A DNA stretch of 64,000 nt from UMGS1883 sp045636425 (GTDB taxonomy: Bacteria > Bacillota > Clostridia > UMGS1883). The first letter of the stretch is position 1, and every line of letters begins with the position of its first letter. This document shows, one piece after another, positions 1 through 7,729 of the stretch. The notes beneath the pieces were generated by a model. That model worked only from the letters and a program-made list of their open reading frames with translations. It made no database searches and was not told the DNA's origin. The translations under genes and the position numbers were made by a program. The stretch lies in NCBI GenBank assembly GCA_045636425.1, contig JAZTXM010000014.1, forward strand, positions 62,001-126,000. Direction: 5' to 3'.

Positions 1-587
1 ATCAGATTATGCGTATTTTCGGTGTGGCAACTGCGGCAACGGGACAAGCGGTTTTCGGAATATATTTTAAGCTTCAGAGCTTTGTGTTTATGCCCATATT
101 TGGTCTTAATAACGGCATGGTACCAATCGTTGCATATAATTACGGAGCAAAAAACAAGGAAAGAATCAAGAAAACAATTAAGCTTTCAATTATTTACGCC
201 TGCGCAATTATGGTTATTGGCTTTTCTCTGTTTCAGCTTATACCCGAAAAGCTCCTTATGCTGTTTGACACAGGTGAGAGCGATATGAAAAATATCCTCG
301 CAATAGGGATTCCCATGATGCGTTCAATTTCAATAAGCTTCCTTTTGGCAGGCTACTGCATTGTGGCAGGCTCGGTATTTCAGGCATTGGGAAAAGGTGG
401 ACTCAGTTTGATCGTGTCAGTTTGCCGTCAGCTTGTGGTTCTTATACCCGTAGCTTTCCTTCTGGCATTAACAACGCGGGATATAACATATATGTGGCTG
501 TCCTTCCCCATAGCGGAGATTGCATCCATCACGCTTTCGGTTATTTATATGAGAATGATATATAAGAAAGAAATAAATACTCTTTAA
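1..587 (+). CDS. MATE family efflux transporter, C-terminal part
   Basis: The open frame runs in from the left edge of the window, so the true start is missing; about 194 residues remain. The segment is very hydrophobic, with about five membrane helices, and carries the second-half MATE signature with the VAYNYGA motif near residue 44. MATE proteins export drugs or other organic cations by sodium or proton antiport. The substrate cannot be told. The gene ends before a strong bidirectional terminator and converges with the ZIP transporter. Family assignment is confident; exact role is not. Confidence 0.8.
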   Translation, partial: QIMRIFGVATAATGQAVFGIYFKLQSFVFMPIFGLNNGMVPIVAYNYGAKNKERIKKTIKLSIIYACAIMVIGFSLFQLIPEKLLMLFDTGESDMKNILAIGIPMMRSISISFLLAGYCIVAGSVFQALGKGGLSLIVSVCRQLVVLIPVAFLLALTTRDITYMWLSFPIAEIASITLSVIYMRMIYKKEINTL

Positions 588-600
588 TTTCAAACAAAAT

Positions 601-646
601 GAGGTGTAAAAAAGCTAAACTTTTTTACACCTCGTCTTGTTTTTTT
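601..646. terminator. bidirectional rho-independent terminator
   Basis: A perfect 14-bp inverted repeat (601-614 and 620-633) with a 5-nt loop is followed by a T-rich run on the plus strand. It lies between two convergent genes and can serve both. Confidence 0.85.
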
Positions 647-652
647 CGTCTG

Positions 653-1405
653 CTATCCTAACAGTATATCACTTATCAGCATTACACAAAAGCCTACCAA
701 GAGGGAATATGTAGCCCCTCGCTCGCTTCCGTGTGCGTGGGTTTCGGGAATCATTTCATCGCTTACTACATAGAGCATTGTACCGCCTGCAAATGCAAGT
801 GCAAAGGGAAGAATGACCTTTGCAATATTCACTGCATAAAATCCGATGAAAGTACCTATAACCTCCACAAGTCCTGTCAGCATTGCGATGACAAAGGTCC
901 TTTTTGCACTGACACCTGCCGAAAGCATGGGAGCAATGATAACCATTCCCTCAGGAATATTCTGAAGGGCGATACCGCCCGCAATTAAAAGTGCCTGTGC
1001 ATTGTTGCCACTGCCGAAGCCCACACCTGCCGCAATACCCTCAGGTAGGTTATGAATAGCAATAGCCATAACAAAAAGCAGAACCTTGCTTAAATGTGTT
1101 TCATTATGGGATTCAATGTCGCCTCCTGCCATTTTATGCAGATGCGGAACCAGCTTGTCTATAAGATTCAGGCACAATGCACCTGTGAAAATCCCTGCAA
1201 CTGTAATTATTATTCCGTATTTACCGCCGTATTCAACCGACGGAAGAATCAGTCCAAGCACTGCCGCCGAAAGCATCACACCTGCCGCAAAGGCAAGGAC
1301 AATATCGGAAAATTTATGAGATATGTTTTTAAACAAAAAGCCGATTAACGCACCGAAAACAGTTGCACCGCCTACGCCGAGAGCGGTAATAAGTACTAAA
1401 TTCAT
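653..1405 (-). CDS. ZIP family divalent metal transporter
   Basis: A 250-residue integral membrane protein of the ZIP (ZupT/GufA-like) family, which imports zinc, iron or manganese. The two diagnostic metal-site motifs are visible: HNLPEG at about residues 118-123 and QNIPEG at 148-153. A His-containing cytoplasmic loop (HLHKMAGGDIESHNETH region, about 88-104) precedes them. The ATG at 1405 is chosen because an AGGAGG Shine-Dalgarno sequence sits 7 nt upstream; an in-frame start 13 codons earlier lacks one and would cut into the leader hairpin. The transcript leader contains a terminator-like hairpin, which suggests regulated read-through. The metal specificity is not predictable from sequence. 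Confidence 0.85.
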   Translation of the reverse strand: MNLVLITALGVGGATVFGALIGFLFKNISHKFSDIVLAFAAGVMLSAAVLGLILPSVEYGGKYGIIITVAGIFTGALCLNLIDKLVPHLHKMAGGDIESHNETHLSKVLLFVMAIAIHNLPEGIAAGVGFGSGNNAQALLIAGGIALQNIPEGMVIIAPMLSAGVSAKRTFVIAMLTGLVEVIGTFIGFYAVNIAKVILPFALAFAGGTMLYVVSDEMIPETHAHGSERGATYSLLVGFCVMLISDILLG

Positions 1406-1428
1406 ATGAAATCCTCCTTCGGATAATG

Positions 1429-1465
1429 AAAAAAGTTGTGGCAAAAAACCTCATTTTGTCACAAC
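1429..1465 (-). promoter_or_regulatory. terminator-like hairpin in the leader of the ZIP gene (putative attenuator)
   Basis: On the minus strand an 12-position stem with one mismatch (1435-1446 with 1454-1465) is followed directly by six T residues (1429-1434). It lies between the predicted start site near 1471 and the Shine-Dalgarno sequence. Position and form are those of an intrinsic terminator inside a 5' leader, not of a gene-end terminator. Confidence 0.6.
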
Positions 1466-1477
1466 CCCAACACATTC

Positions 1478-1506
1478 ATTATATAATAAAGCACGTGCGT
1501 TGTAAA
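1478..1506 (-). promoter_or_regulatory. sigma-A promoter of the ZIP gene
   Basis: Minus-strand -35 TTTACA (1501-1506) and -10 TATAAT (1478-1483) are separated by 17 bp. The predicted leader is about 65 nt. Confidence 0.6.
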
Positions 1507-1580
1507 TACTATTTTAAAACATTGGAAAAAATTCTCCCTATTACACAAAAACTAATTTTCATATTTTTGGAATTTGTCAA

Positions 1581-1609
1581 TTGAAAACGGCTTTTTTCTG
1601 TGCTACACT
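1581..1609 (+). promoter_or_regulatory. promoter of the noncoding transcription unit
   Basis: TTGAAA (1581-1586), a 17-bp spacer and TACACT (1604-1609) with an extended -10 TG dinucleotide. Predicted start near 1617. Confidence 0.65.
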
Positions 1610-1616
1610 TAAATCA

Positions 1617-2022
1617 AGGAAAGAGAGGTACACTCCAATGAGAAAGTAAGATCTAACACTTTTTAAAAGAAGCGGTAAGTTAGGATTTGAACCTTGTAAG
1701 TGATTGGTAAATAATTAAAACACGACGGTGATACGTTTAATATAGATTGTTTGGAAGAAAGGAACAAGCAGGAAAAGGTTCAAATCAAATAAGAACTTCA
1801 ATTAAAAAGTACAAAATTCGCCCCTCAAAGCAAAAGTACATATAAAGCACAGGTTTTCTCCTTAGAGAATAGAAAGATTCATGATTAAGTTTTAAAAATG
1901 TGATTGTGCATTGAGCGGCAGACGAAGAAAGAGAGGATAACAAAAGATGTTAGATATTAAGAGTGAGCAGAAGTGACCCTTGGTTGTGTGTAAAGAAATG
2001 CAATCAAGGGTCACTTCTTTTT
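1617..2022 (+). ncRNA. putative structured noncoding RNA of unknown class, about 405 nt
   Basis: A stretch without a credible gene is bounded by its own promoter and a strong terminator (stem 1969-1986 with 2001-2018, then T run). Internal complementarity is clear: a 12-nt match GATTTGAACCTT (1683-1694) with AAGGTTCAAATC (1777-1788), and ATCTAAC (1651-1657) with GTTAGAT (1949-1955), which would close a domain of about 300 nt. ATCTAAC can instead pair locally with GTTAGGAT near 1677, so two folds compete. I see none of the landmarks of tmRNA, RNase P RNA or SRP RNA. A known clostridial RNA family (for example raiA or 6S) cannot be excluded without a covariance search. Only a 9-codon frame at 1948-1977 has a weak ribosome site. 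Confidence 0.6.
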
Positions 2023-2029
2023 GTATGCA

Positions 2030-2056
2030 AAAATCGTTATTTAAATAACGATTTTT
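2030..2056 (+). terminator. second, tandem terminator
   Basis: A perfect palindrome (2030-2055) followed by T residues, 8 nt after the first terminator. The tandem pair insulates the pckA promoter from the upstream RNA unit. Confidence 0.75.
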
Positions 2057-2068
2057 TCTATTTTACTC

Positions 2069-2097
2069 TTGCATTTTGTTTTTTTATATGCTATAAT
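2069..2097 (+). promoter_or_regulatory. pckA promoter
   Basis: TTGCAT (2069-2074), 17 bp, TATAAT (2092-2097) with an upstream TG (extended -10). Confidence 0.7.
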
Positions 2098-2178
2098 GTG
2101 AAAAGATGTAAAATCGGGAAATTTTCGCATCTTTGTGAAAATTAACGCATACATATTTAAGAAAAGAGGTTTGATGGT

Positions 2179-3783
2179 ATGGCAAAGGTAGATTTAACTA
2201 AGTACGGTATCACAGGAGTGAAGGAGATTATCCATAATCCTTCCTACGAGGAGCTTTTTGCTGCTGAAACAGATCCTTCCCTTGAAGGCTTTGAAAAAGG
2301 TCAGGAAACTGAGCTTGGTGCAGTAAACGTTATGACAGGTATTTACACAGGTCGTTCTCCTCAGGATAAGTTCATCGTAATGGATGAAAATTCAAAGGAC
2401 ACAGTTTGGTGGACTTCAGACGAATTTAAGAATGATAACCATCCCTGCAGCGAGCAGGCTTGGGCAGAGCTTAAAAAGCTTGCAATCAAAGAGCTTTCAG
2501 ATAAGAAGCTTTATGTTGTAGACGTATTCTGCGGTGCAAACGAAGATTCCCGTATGGCAATCCGTTTCATCATGGAGGTTGCTTGGCAGGCTCATTTCGT
2601 TAAGAACATGTTTATTAACCCCACAGCAGAGGAGCTTGAAAACTTTGAGCCTGATTTTGTATGCTACAATGCATCAAAGGCTAAGGTTGAGAACTTCAAA
2701 GAGCTTGGTCTTAACAGCGAAACAGCAGTAGCATTCAATATCACTTCTCGTGAGCAGGTTATTCTCAATACCTGGTACGGCGGTGAAATGAAAAAGGGTA
2801 TGTTCTCTATGATGAACTATTACCTTCCTCTCAACGGCATGGCTTCTATGCACTGTAGTGCAAACACCGATATGAACGGTGAGAACACAGCACTTTTCTT
2901 CGGTCTTTCAGGTACAGGTAAGACAACTCTTTCCACAGATCCCAAGAGACTTCTCATCGGTGACGACGAACACGGCTGGGACGATAAGGGTGTATTCAAC
3001 TTTGAAGGCGGTTGCTATGCAAAGGTTATTAACCTTGACAAGGAATCTGAGCCTGACATTTACAAGGCTATTAAGCGTAACGCTCTCCTTGAAAACGTAA
3101 CTGTTAACGAAAACGGCGTTTGTGATTTTGCAGACGATTCTGTTACAGAAAATACTCGTGTATCTTATCCCATTGACCATATTGAAAAGATTGTTCGCCC
3201 CGTATCTACAGCTCCCGATGCGAAGAATGTAATCTTCCTTTCTGCAGATGCTTTCGGCGTACTTCCTCCCGTTTCAATTCTTACTCCCGAGCAGGCTCAG
3301 TACTACTTCCTTTCAGGCTTCACTTCAAAGCTTGCAGGAACAGAGCGTGGAATCACAGAGCCTACTCCCACATTCTCAGCTTGCTTCGGTCAGGCATTCT
3401 TGGAGCTTCATCCCACAAAGTATGCAGAAGAGCTTGTTAAGAAAATGGAAAAGAGCGGTGCAAAGGCATACCTTGTAAACACAGGTTGGAACGGAACAGG
3501 CAAGCGTATCTCCATTAAGGATACACGCGGAATTATCGATGCTATTCTCGATGGTTCTATCCTCAAGGCAGAAACTAAGGAAATTCCTTACTTCAACCTT
3601 GCAGTTCCCACAGCGCTTCCCGGTGTTGACACAGGAATCCTTGATCCCCGTGATACATACAGCGATGCATCAGCATGGGACGAAAAGGCAAAAGACCTTG
3701 CTGCTCGTTTTGTAAAGAACTTTGCAAAATATACAGGCAACGATGCAGGTAAGGCACTTGTTCAGGCAGGTCCTCAGTTATAA
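2179..3783 (+). CDS. pckA: phosphoenolpyruvate carboxykinase (ATP)
   Basis: A 534-residue cytosolic enzyme that interconverts oxaloacetate + ATP and phosphoenolpyruvate + CO2 + ADP; in anaerobes it often runs toward oxaloacetate. The full family length is present with the kinase-1a P-loop GLSGTGKTT at about 242-250, the substrate segment TGRSPQDKF at 57-65 and the conserved IGDDEHGW metal/kinase-2 region just after the P-loop. It stands alone, with its own extended -10 promoter and a terminator directly after the stop. The ATG at 2179 follows AGAGG. Codon use looks optimised, as expected for an abundant enzyme. Confidence 0.97.
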   Translation: MAKVDLTKYGITGVKEIIHNPSYEELFAAETDPSLEGFEKGQETELGAVNVMTGIYTGRSPQDKFIVMDENSKDTVWWTSDEFKNDNHPCSEQAWAELKKLAIKELSDKKLYVVDVFCGANEDSRMAIRFIMEVAWQAHFVKNMFINPTAEELENFEPDFVCYNASKAKVENFKELGLNSETAVAFNITSREQVILNTWYGGEMKKGMFSMMNYYLPLNGMASMHCSANTDMNGENTALFFGLSGTGKTTLSTDPKRLLIGDDEHGWDDKGVFNFEGGCYAKVINLDKESEPDIYKAIKRNALLENVTVNENGVCDFADDSVTENTRVSYPIDHIEKIVRPVSTAPDAKNVIFLSADAFGVLPPVSILTPEQAQYYFLSGFTSKLAGTERGITEPTPTFSACFGQAFLELHPTKYAEELVKKMEKSGAKAYLVNTGWNGTGKRISIKDTRGIIDAILDGSILKAETKEIPYFNLAVPTALPGVDTGILDPRDTYSDASAWDEKAKDLAARFVKNFAKYTGNDAGKALVQAGPQL

Positions 3784-3798
3784 TATAAAAATTAGTGC

Positions 3799-3831
3799 AA
3801 AAAAGCTTCCGGAATTTCCGGAAGCTTTTTT
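3799..3831 (+). terminator. pckA terminator
   Basis: Stem GCTTCCGG/CCGGAAGC with flanking A and T runs; nearly perfect 14-bp inverted repeat and six T residues. Confidence 0.85.
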
Positions 3832-3835
3832 GGCA

Positions 3836-3930
3836 CTCTTAGGGTTCAAGTGCCGCCGAAAGCAAAAAGAGAAAAAGGACTCCACTTTCGCGGAATCCTT
3901 TCTCTCTTTTTTTGGTCGGAGTGGCGGGAC
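3836..3930. repeat. truncated mirrored tRNA-tail element (copy 1)
   Basis: Shares the 16-nt sequence CTCTTAGGGTTCAAGT (3836-3851) with the next element (4049-4064). It then has a long A/T-flanked hairpin (about 3863-3912) and 18 nt (3913-3930) identical to the 3' end of tRNA-Pro(CGG) at 4123-4140. After 3930 the similarity to tRNA stops, so this is a tRNA tail without a tRNA. Confidence 0.7.
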
Positions 3931-3995
3931 ACAGCCGCCGAAGGCGTCTTGCCTGCTTGCCGACCCAAATGCTTCGCATTTCGGTACCCGTCTAC

Positions 3996-4047
3996 GCATC
4001 AAAAAGCTAAAAAACTTGCCACCGGCAACTTTTTTCGCGCTTTTTGC
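3996..4047. other. long A/T-flanked hairpin between the two tRNA-tail elements
   Basis: An inverted repeat pairs AAAAAGC and AAAAAA segments around a TTGCC/GGCAA core (about 4000-4046). It has no T-run bias to one strand and fills the space between the repeat copies. No coding signal is seen in 3931-4048. Confidence 0.5.
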
Positions 4048-4048
4048 C

Positions 4049-4122
4049 CTCTTAGGGTTCAAGTCCCTTTTAATTTTATGCCAAAAGTAAAAGACTTCAC
4101 TTGCGTGAAGTCTTTCTACTTT
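4049..4122 (-). terminator. tRNA-Pro terminator plus inverted copy of its T-arm (mirrored tail, copy 2)
   Basis: On the minus strand the tRNA CCA runs straight into a terminator hairpin whose arms include CCAAAAG (4081-4087) and its complement overlapping the tRNA CCA. Past the terminator, 4054-4068 is an inverted copy of the T-arm of the same tRNA (GGGTTCAAGTCCC against GGGACTTGAACCC at 4136-4148). Confidence 0.7.
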
Positions 4123-4199
4123 TGGTCGGAGTGGCGGGACTTGAACCCGCGGCCTCTTCGTCCCGAACGAAGCACGCTACCAAACTGCGCTACACCCCG
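4123..4199 (-). tRNA. tRNA-Pro (anticodon CGG)
   Basis: All four arms fold. The anticodon stem CTTCG/CGAAG encloses a loop with CGG, which reads CCG. The T-arm is GGGTTCAAGTCCC. The acceptor stem has one G-T pair and the CCA end is encoded. It is divergent from comM with its own promoter. Confidence 0.95.
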
Positions 4200-4223
4200 A
4201 AATATTCTTAATGATACTCAAAC

Positions 4224-4252
4224 ATTATACTATTTTAATCAAAGGAAGTCAA
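4224..4252 (-). promoter_or_regulatory. tRNA-Pro(CGG) promoter
   Basis: Minus-strand TTGACT (4247-4252), 17 bp, TATAAT (4224-4229). Confidence 0.7.
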
Positions 4253-4269
4253 GAAAATTTTTGCAGGAT

Positions 4270-4298
4270 TTGACTTTGGAGCATCTTAGTGGTATAAT
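4270..4298 (+). promoter_or_regulatory. comM promoter
   Basis: TTGACT (4270-4275), 17 bp, TATAAT (4293-4298); divergent from the tRNA promoter with 17 bp between the two -35 boxes. Confidence 0.7.
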
Positions 4299-4334
4299 AA
4301 AGGCAATATTTTACAGACAGCAAGGATGTTTTAT

Positions 4335-5861
4335 ATGATAGTTAAAGTCAACACGGGCGTAGTATGCGGTCTTGAGGGGAAGAGCGTGATTGTGGAGGCG
4401 GACTTTTCAAACGGTCTGCCTGCTTTTGATGTTGTGGGACTTCCCGATACAACGGTTAAGGAAGCAAAGGAAAGAGTGCGTGCGGCACTTAAAAACAGCG
4501 GTTTTGAATTTCCTGCAAAGCGTGCCGTTATAAATCTTGCTCCTGCGGATTTAAAAAAAGAGGGAACACAGTTCGACCTTCCCATTGCCATTTCCATTAT
4601 GGCAGGAACAGGGCAGATGAAAACCGACCTTTCCGAATATATGTTTATAGGGGAGCTTGGGCTTTCGGGGGAACTTCGTGGTATAAGCGGCGTGCTGGCT
4701 CTTGTGTCATATGCAAAGGAAAACGGTATCAAAAAGGTTTTTGTCCCTAAGGACAACGCAAAGGAAGCGGCACTTGCCCGCGGAGTTGAAATTTTGGGAG
4801 CAGAGTGCCTTGCTGATGTTTTTTCTCATCTTATGGGAGAAAAGGAAATAGAGCCTACAGTATGTGATGTTGAAGGGCTTTTTGCCGAGGCGGCACATTA
4901 TGATATTGATTTTTCCGATGTAAGAGGGCAGATAGCACTCCGAAGGGGGATAGAGCTTTGTGTCAGTGGTGGGCATAATCTTCTTCTTATCGGTACTCCC
5001 GGAAGCGGCAAGTCCATGCTTGCACAAAGGATTCCCACGATTCTCCCCGATATGACTTTGGAGGAAGCAATAGATGTCACAAAAATTTATTCCGTGGCAG
5101 GAGCTTTGGAGGGGGATACAAAGCTAATCGCAAGAAGACCTTTCAGAACGCCTCATCATAGTGCAAGTGCCGTAAGTATCGTAGGCGGCGGCGCAAAGGC
5201 AAAGCCGGGGGAAATCTCTCTTGCACATAACGGAGTGCTGTTCCTTGATGAGTTTCCTGAATACCGCAAGGATGTTATAGAATCCATGCGTCAGCCTCTT
5301 GAGGATAAGAAAATCACCGTTACCCGTGCCGCGGCATCGTATACATACCCCTGTAATGCCATGCTGGTGGTTGCCTTAAATCCGTGTAAATGCGGATATT
5401 ATGGTGACGGAACCACACGATGCAAATGCAGCGAAACGGAAGTAAGAAAATATTTAGGGAAAATAAGCGGTCCAATGCTTGATAGAATTGACATTCAGCT
5501 TGAGGCAGCCCCCGTAAAATATAATGACCTTAAAGCAATGAAGGGAGAAAGCTCTGCCGACATCAAAAAAAGGGTAAATGCGGCACGTGAAATTCAGAAG
5601 GAACGCTATAAACATGAAGCAATTACCACCAATGCACAGCTTTCGGGGGCACTTGTTGAAAAATACTGCGTTATCGGAGAAAGCGAAAGTAAGATGCTGA
5701 AAAACGCATTTGACTCTTTGGGGCTTACTGCAAGAGCATATACCCGTATTTTAAAAGTGGCACGCACCATTGCTGACTGTGACGGAAGAGAGAAAATCAA
5801 CGAAATGGATATTGCGGAGGCAATTGGCTACCGCAGCCTTGACAGAAAGTATTTTGGTTGA
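4335..5861 (+). CDS. comM: YifB/ComM family AAA+ ATPase (Mg-chelatase-like)
   Basis: About 508 residues. An N-terminal Lon-protease-like S5 domain (1-165) is followed by a Mg-chelatase AAA+ module with Walker A GTPGSGKS at about 220-227 and Walker B LFLDEFPE near 296, then a Cys-rich insert (NPCKCGYYG...CKCS, about 345-365). In transformable bacteria ComM is a hexameric helicase that helps branch migration when foreign DNA is integrated; the role outside those species is unknown. ATG 4335 is preferred over an ATG three codons earlier because AAGGA lies 9-10 nt upstream of it. It is a single-gene unit. Confidence 0.92.
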   Translation: MIVKVNTGVVCGLEGKSVIVEADFSNGLPAFDVVGLPDTTVKEAKERVRAALKNSGFEFPAKRAVINLAPADLKKEGTQFDLPIAISIMAGTGQMKTDLSEYMFIGELGLSGELRGISGVLALVSYAKENGIKKVFVPKDNAKEAALARGVEILGAECLADVFSHLMGEKEIEPTVCDVEGLFAEAAHYDIDFSDVRGQIALRRGIELCVSGGHNLLLIGTPGSGKSMLAQRIPTILPDMTLEEAIDVTKIYSVAGALEGDTKLIARRPFRTPHHSASAVSIVGGGAKAKPGEISLAHNGVLFLDEFPEYRKDVIESMRQPLEDKKITVTRAAASYTYPCNAMLVVALNPCKCGYYGDGTTRCKCSETEVRKYLGKISGPMLDRIDIQLEAAPVKYNDLKAMKGESSADIKKRVNAAREIQKERYKHEAITTNAQLSGALVEKYCVIGESESKMLKNAFDSLGLTARAYTRILKVARTIADCDGREKINEMDIAEAIGYRSLDRKYFG

Positions 5862-5864
5862 ATC

Positions 5865-5892
5865 TTGACATATTGCAGAAATATGGTAAAAT
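5865..5892 (+). promoter_or_regulatory. promoter of the sodium symporter gene
   Basis: TTGACA (5865-5870), 16 bp, TAAAAT (5887-5892), starting 4 nt after the comM stop. Confidence 0.65.
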
Positions 5893-5925
5893 ATATGAGA
5901 CAATAATATAAGGAGGATTTCCTAC

Positions 5926-7320
5926 ATGATGAACGAAAAAAGAAGCAGCTTTAGCGGAAAAATAGGCTTTGTCCTTGCCGCGGCAGGAAGTGCGGTTGGT
6001 CTTGGTAATATATGGAGATTTCCGTACCTTGCCGCAAAATACGGCGGTGGTATTTTCCTGCTTACATATATTGTGCTGGCAATAACTTTCGGTTTTGCAC
6101 TGATGACGGCTGAAATCGCAATCGGCAGAAAAACAGGTCTTAGTGTTGTGGGTGCATTCAGCAAGCTCAACAAGAAGTTTTCTTTCCTGGGCTATCTTGC
6201 GGCACTTATCCCTGCAATTATTCTTCCGTATTACTCTGTAATAGGCGGCTGGGTAATGAAGTATATGTATGCTTTCGGTACAGGAGCTATATCAAAGGTT
6301 GCAGACAGTAATTATGAAGGTTATTTTAATGGGCTTATAGGAGGAATAGGTGAGCCTTTGGGTTGGTTTTTCATCTTTATCGGGCTTACAGCACTTATTG
6401 TATGGTGCGGCGTTGAAAAGGGCGTTGAGAAAGTAAGTAAGATTATGATGCCCATTCTTGTGGTGCTTACTATCTTCATTGCAGGCTTTGTGCTTTGTCA
6501 GGACAGAGCAATGGAGGGAGTAAAATATTATCTTCTTCCTAATTTTTCAGAGTTTTCTGTTAAAACAGTCCTTGCGGCTATGGGGCAGCTTTTCTACTCA
6601 ATGTCCCTTGCTATGGGTATAATGATTACCTACGGCTCTTACATGAAAAAGGAGGTAAGTATTGAAGCCTCCGTAAAACAGATAGAATATTTTGATACTG
6701 GCATAGCGTTTTTGGCAGGTCTTATGATTATTCCCGCTATATTCTTTAATGCACCTGCGGGCACTGTTCCCAATGTAAATAAGGGACCGGGACTTATGTT
6801 TATTGAGCTTCCCGGCGTGTTTGAAAAAATGGGGGATATAGGAAGATTTATAGGATTGGCGTTTTTCGTAATGGTTTTCTTTGCGGCGTTGACGTCCTCC
6901 ATATCTCTCATGGAAACCGTTGTATCAATTGTGAGGGATAAGTTCAAAATGGGCAGAAAATCAGCATGCGTGGCTGTAATCTTCCTGTCACTGCTTTTAG
7001 GTATTCCCTCATGCTTGGGATATGGTGCTTTAAGCGGGGTCACACTCATCGGAATGGCGTTTCTTGATTTCTTTGATTTCATTACAAACAGCGTTATGAT
7101 GCCCATTGTTGCACTGCTTACATGTATATTTGTAGGATATGTAATAAAGCCAGATGCGGCTATTGAAGAAGTAGAGCTTACAGGCAGATTCAAAAAGAAA
7201 AAGCTGTTTACCGTGATTATCAAATATGTGGCACCTATTTGCATTGTGCTTATATTGGTATCTTCCGTGCTTGATGCGTTGGCAGGAGTTATTCCGGGAC
7301 TTGAGATGTTTAAAATATAA
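5926..7320 (+). CDS. sodium-dependent transporter, SNF (neurotransmitter:sodium symporter) family
   Basis: A 464-residue membrane protein with about 11-12 helices. The N-terminal TM1 region shows the family sodium-site signature AAAGSAVGLGNIWRFP (about 19-34). LeuT-type members import amino acids with sodium; bacterial members with this compact length often take Trp, Tyr, Ala or branched amino acids. The particular substrate is not readable. AAGGAGG precedes the tandem ATGATG start. The gene has its own promoter and a strong terminator. Confidence 0.9.
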   Translation: MMNEKRSSFSGKIGFVLAAAGSAVGLGNIWRFPYLAAKYGGGIFLLTYIVLAITFGFALMTAEIAIGRKTGLSVVGAFSKLNKKFSFLGYLAALIPAIILPYYSVIGGWVMKYMYAFGTGAISKVADSNYEGYFNGLIGGIGEPLGWFFIFIGLTALIVWCGVEKGVEKVSKIMMPILVVLTIFIAGFVLCQDRAMEGVKYYLLPNFSEFSVKTVLAAMGQLFYSMSLAMGIMITYGSYMKKEVSIEASVKQIEYFDTGIAFLAGLMIIPAIFFNAPAGTVPNVNKGPGLMFIELPGVFEKMGDIGRFIGLAFFVMVFFAALTSSISLMETVVSIVRDKFKMGRKSACVAVIFLSLLLGIPSCLGYGALSGVTLIGMAFLDFFDFITNSVMMPIVALLTCIFVGYVIKPDAAIEEVELTGRFKKKKLFTVIIKYVAPICIVLILVSSVLDALAGVIPGLEMFKI

Positions 7321-7323
7321 AAG

Positions 7324-7355
7324 AAAAAACCTTGCACTACAGTGCAAGGTTTTTT
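7324..7355 (+). terminator. symporter terminator
   Basis: Perfect 15-bp stem (AAAAAACCTTGCACT and complement) with a 2-nt centre and a T run. Confidence 0.85.
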
Positions 7356-7398
7356 GGAAAACATGGCATAATAAAGAAAAACATTGGAGGAGAAATAT

Positions 7399-7704
7399 AT
7401 GTCAGTAATAACAGTAAACAAAGAAAATTTCCAAAAGGAAATAATGGAAAGCGACCGCACGGTTCTTGTTGACTTTTGGGCAAGCTGGTGCGGACCGTGC
7501 AGAATGGTTTCCCCCATTGTGGACGAAATAGCAGATGAGCATCCCGAAATCAAGGTTTGCAAAATCAATGTGGATGAAGAAGCAGAGCTTGCATCGCAGT
7601 TTGGAGTAATGAGTATTCCTTCGCTTTTTGTAATCAAAGACGGAAAGGTTACAAATCAGAGCGTGGGTGCACTTCCCAAAAACCAGATTTTAGAGCTTCT
7701 TTAA
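7399..7704 (+). CDS. trxA: thioredoxin
   Basis: A 101-residue thioredoxin with active site WCGPC (Cys31, Cys34) and the cis-proline loop MSIPS near residue 75. It reduces protein disulfides in the cytosol. The start ATG at 7399 follows GGAGG by 8 nt; an in-frame ATG five codons upstream overlaps that ribosome site. The thioredoxin reductase gene starts 25 bp downstream, so the two form one redox operon. Confidence 0.95.
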   Translation: MSVITVNKENFQKEIMESDRTVLVDFWASWCGPCRMVSPIVDEIADEHPEIKVCKINVDEEAELASQFGVMSIPSLFVIKDGKVTNQSVGALPKNQILELL

Positions 7705-7729
7705 TTCTCTTTTGTAAAGGAAGAATACT

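Noticed and set aside
1617..2022. tmRNA, RNase P RNA or SRP RNA at this site
   Set aside because: No tRNA-like ends, no RNase P core motifs and no SRP helix 8 are seen. The SRP RNA is at 24064-24331.
1963..2145. 60-codon frame before pckA
   Set aside because: It runs through two terminators and the pckA promoter.
3722..4338. Overlapping frames of 94-162 codons on both strands
   Set aside because: They run through terminators, tRNA-tail repeats and the antisense of tRNA-Pro, and have no ribosome site. The WSEWRDLNPRP type of peptide is a known artefact of tRNA antisense.
6639..7637. 332-codon frame antisense to the symporter and thioredoxin genes
   Set aside because: It crosses the symporter terminator and two clear genes on the other strand and lacks a ribosome site.
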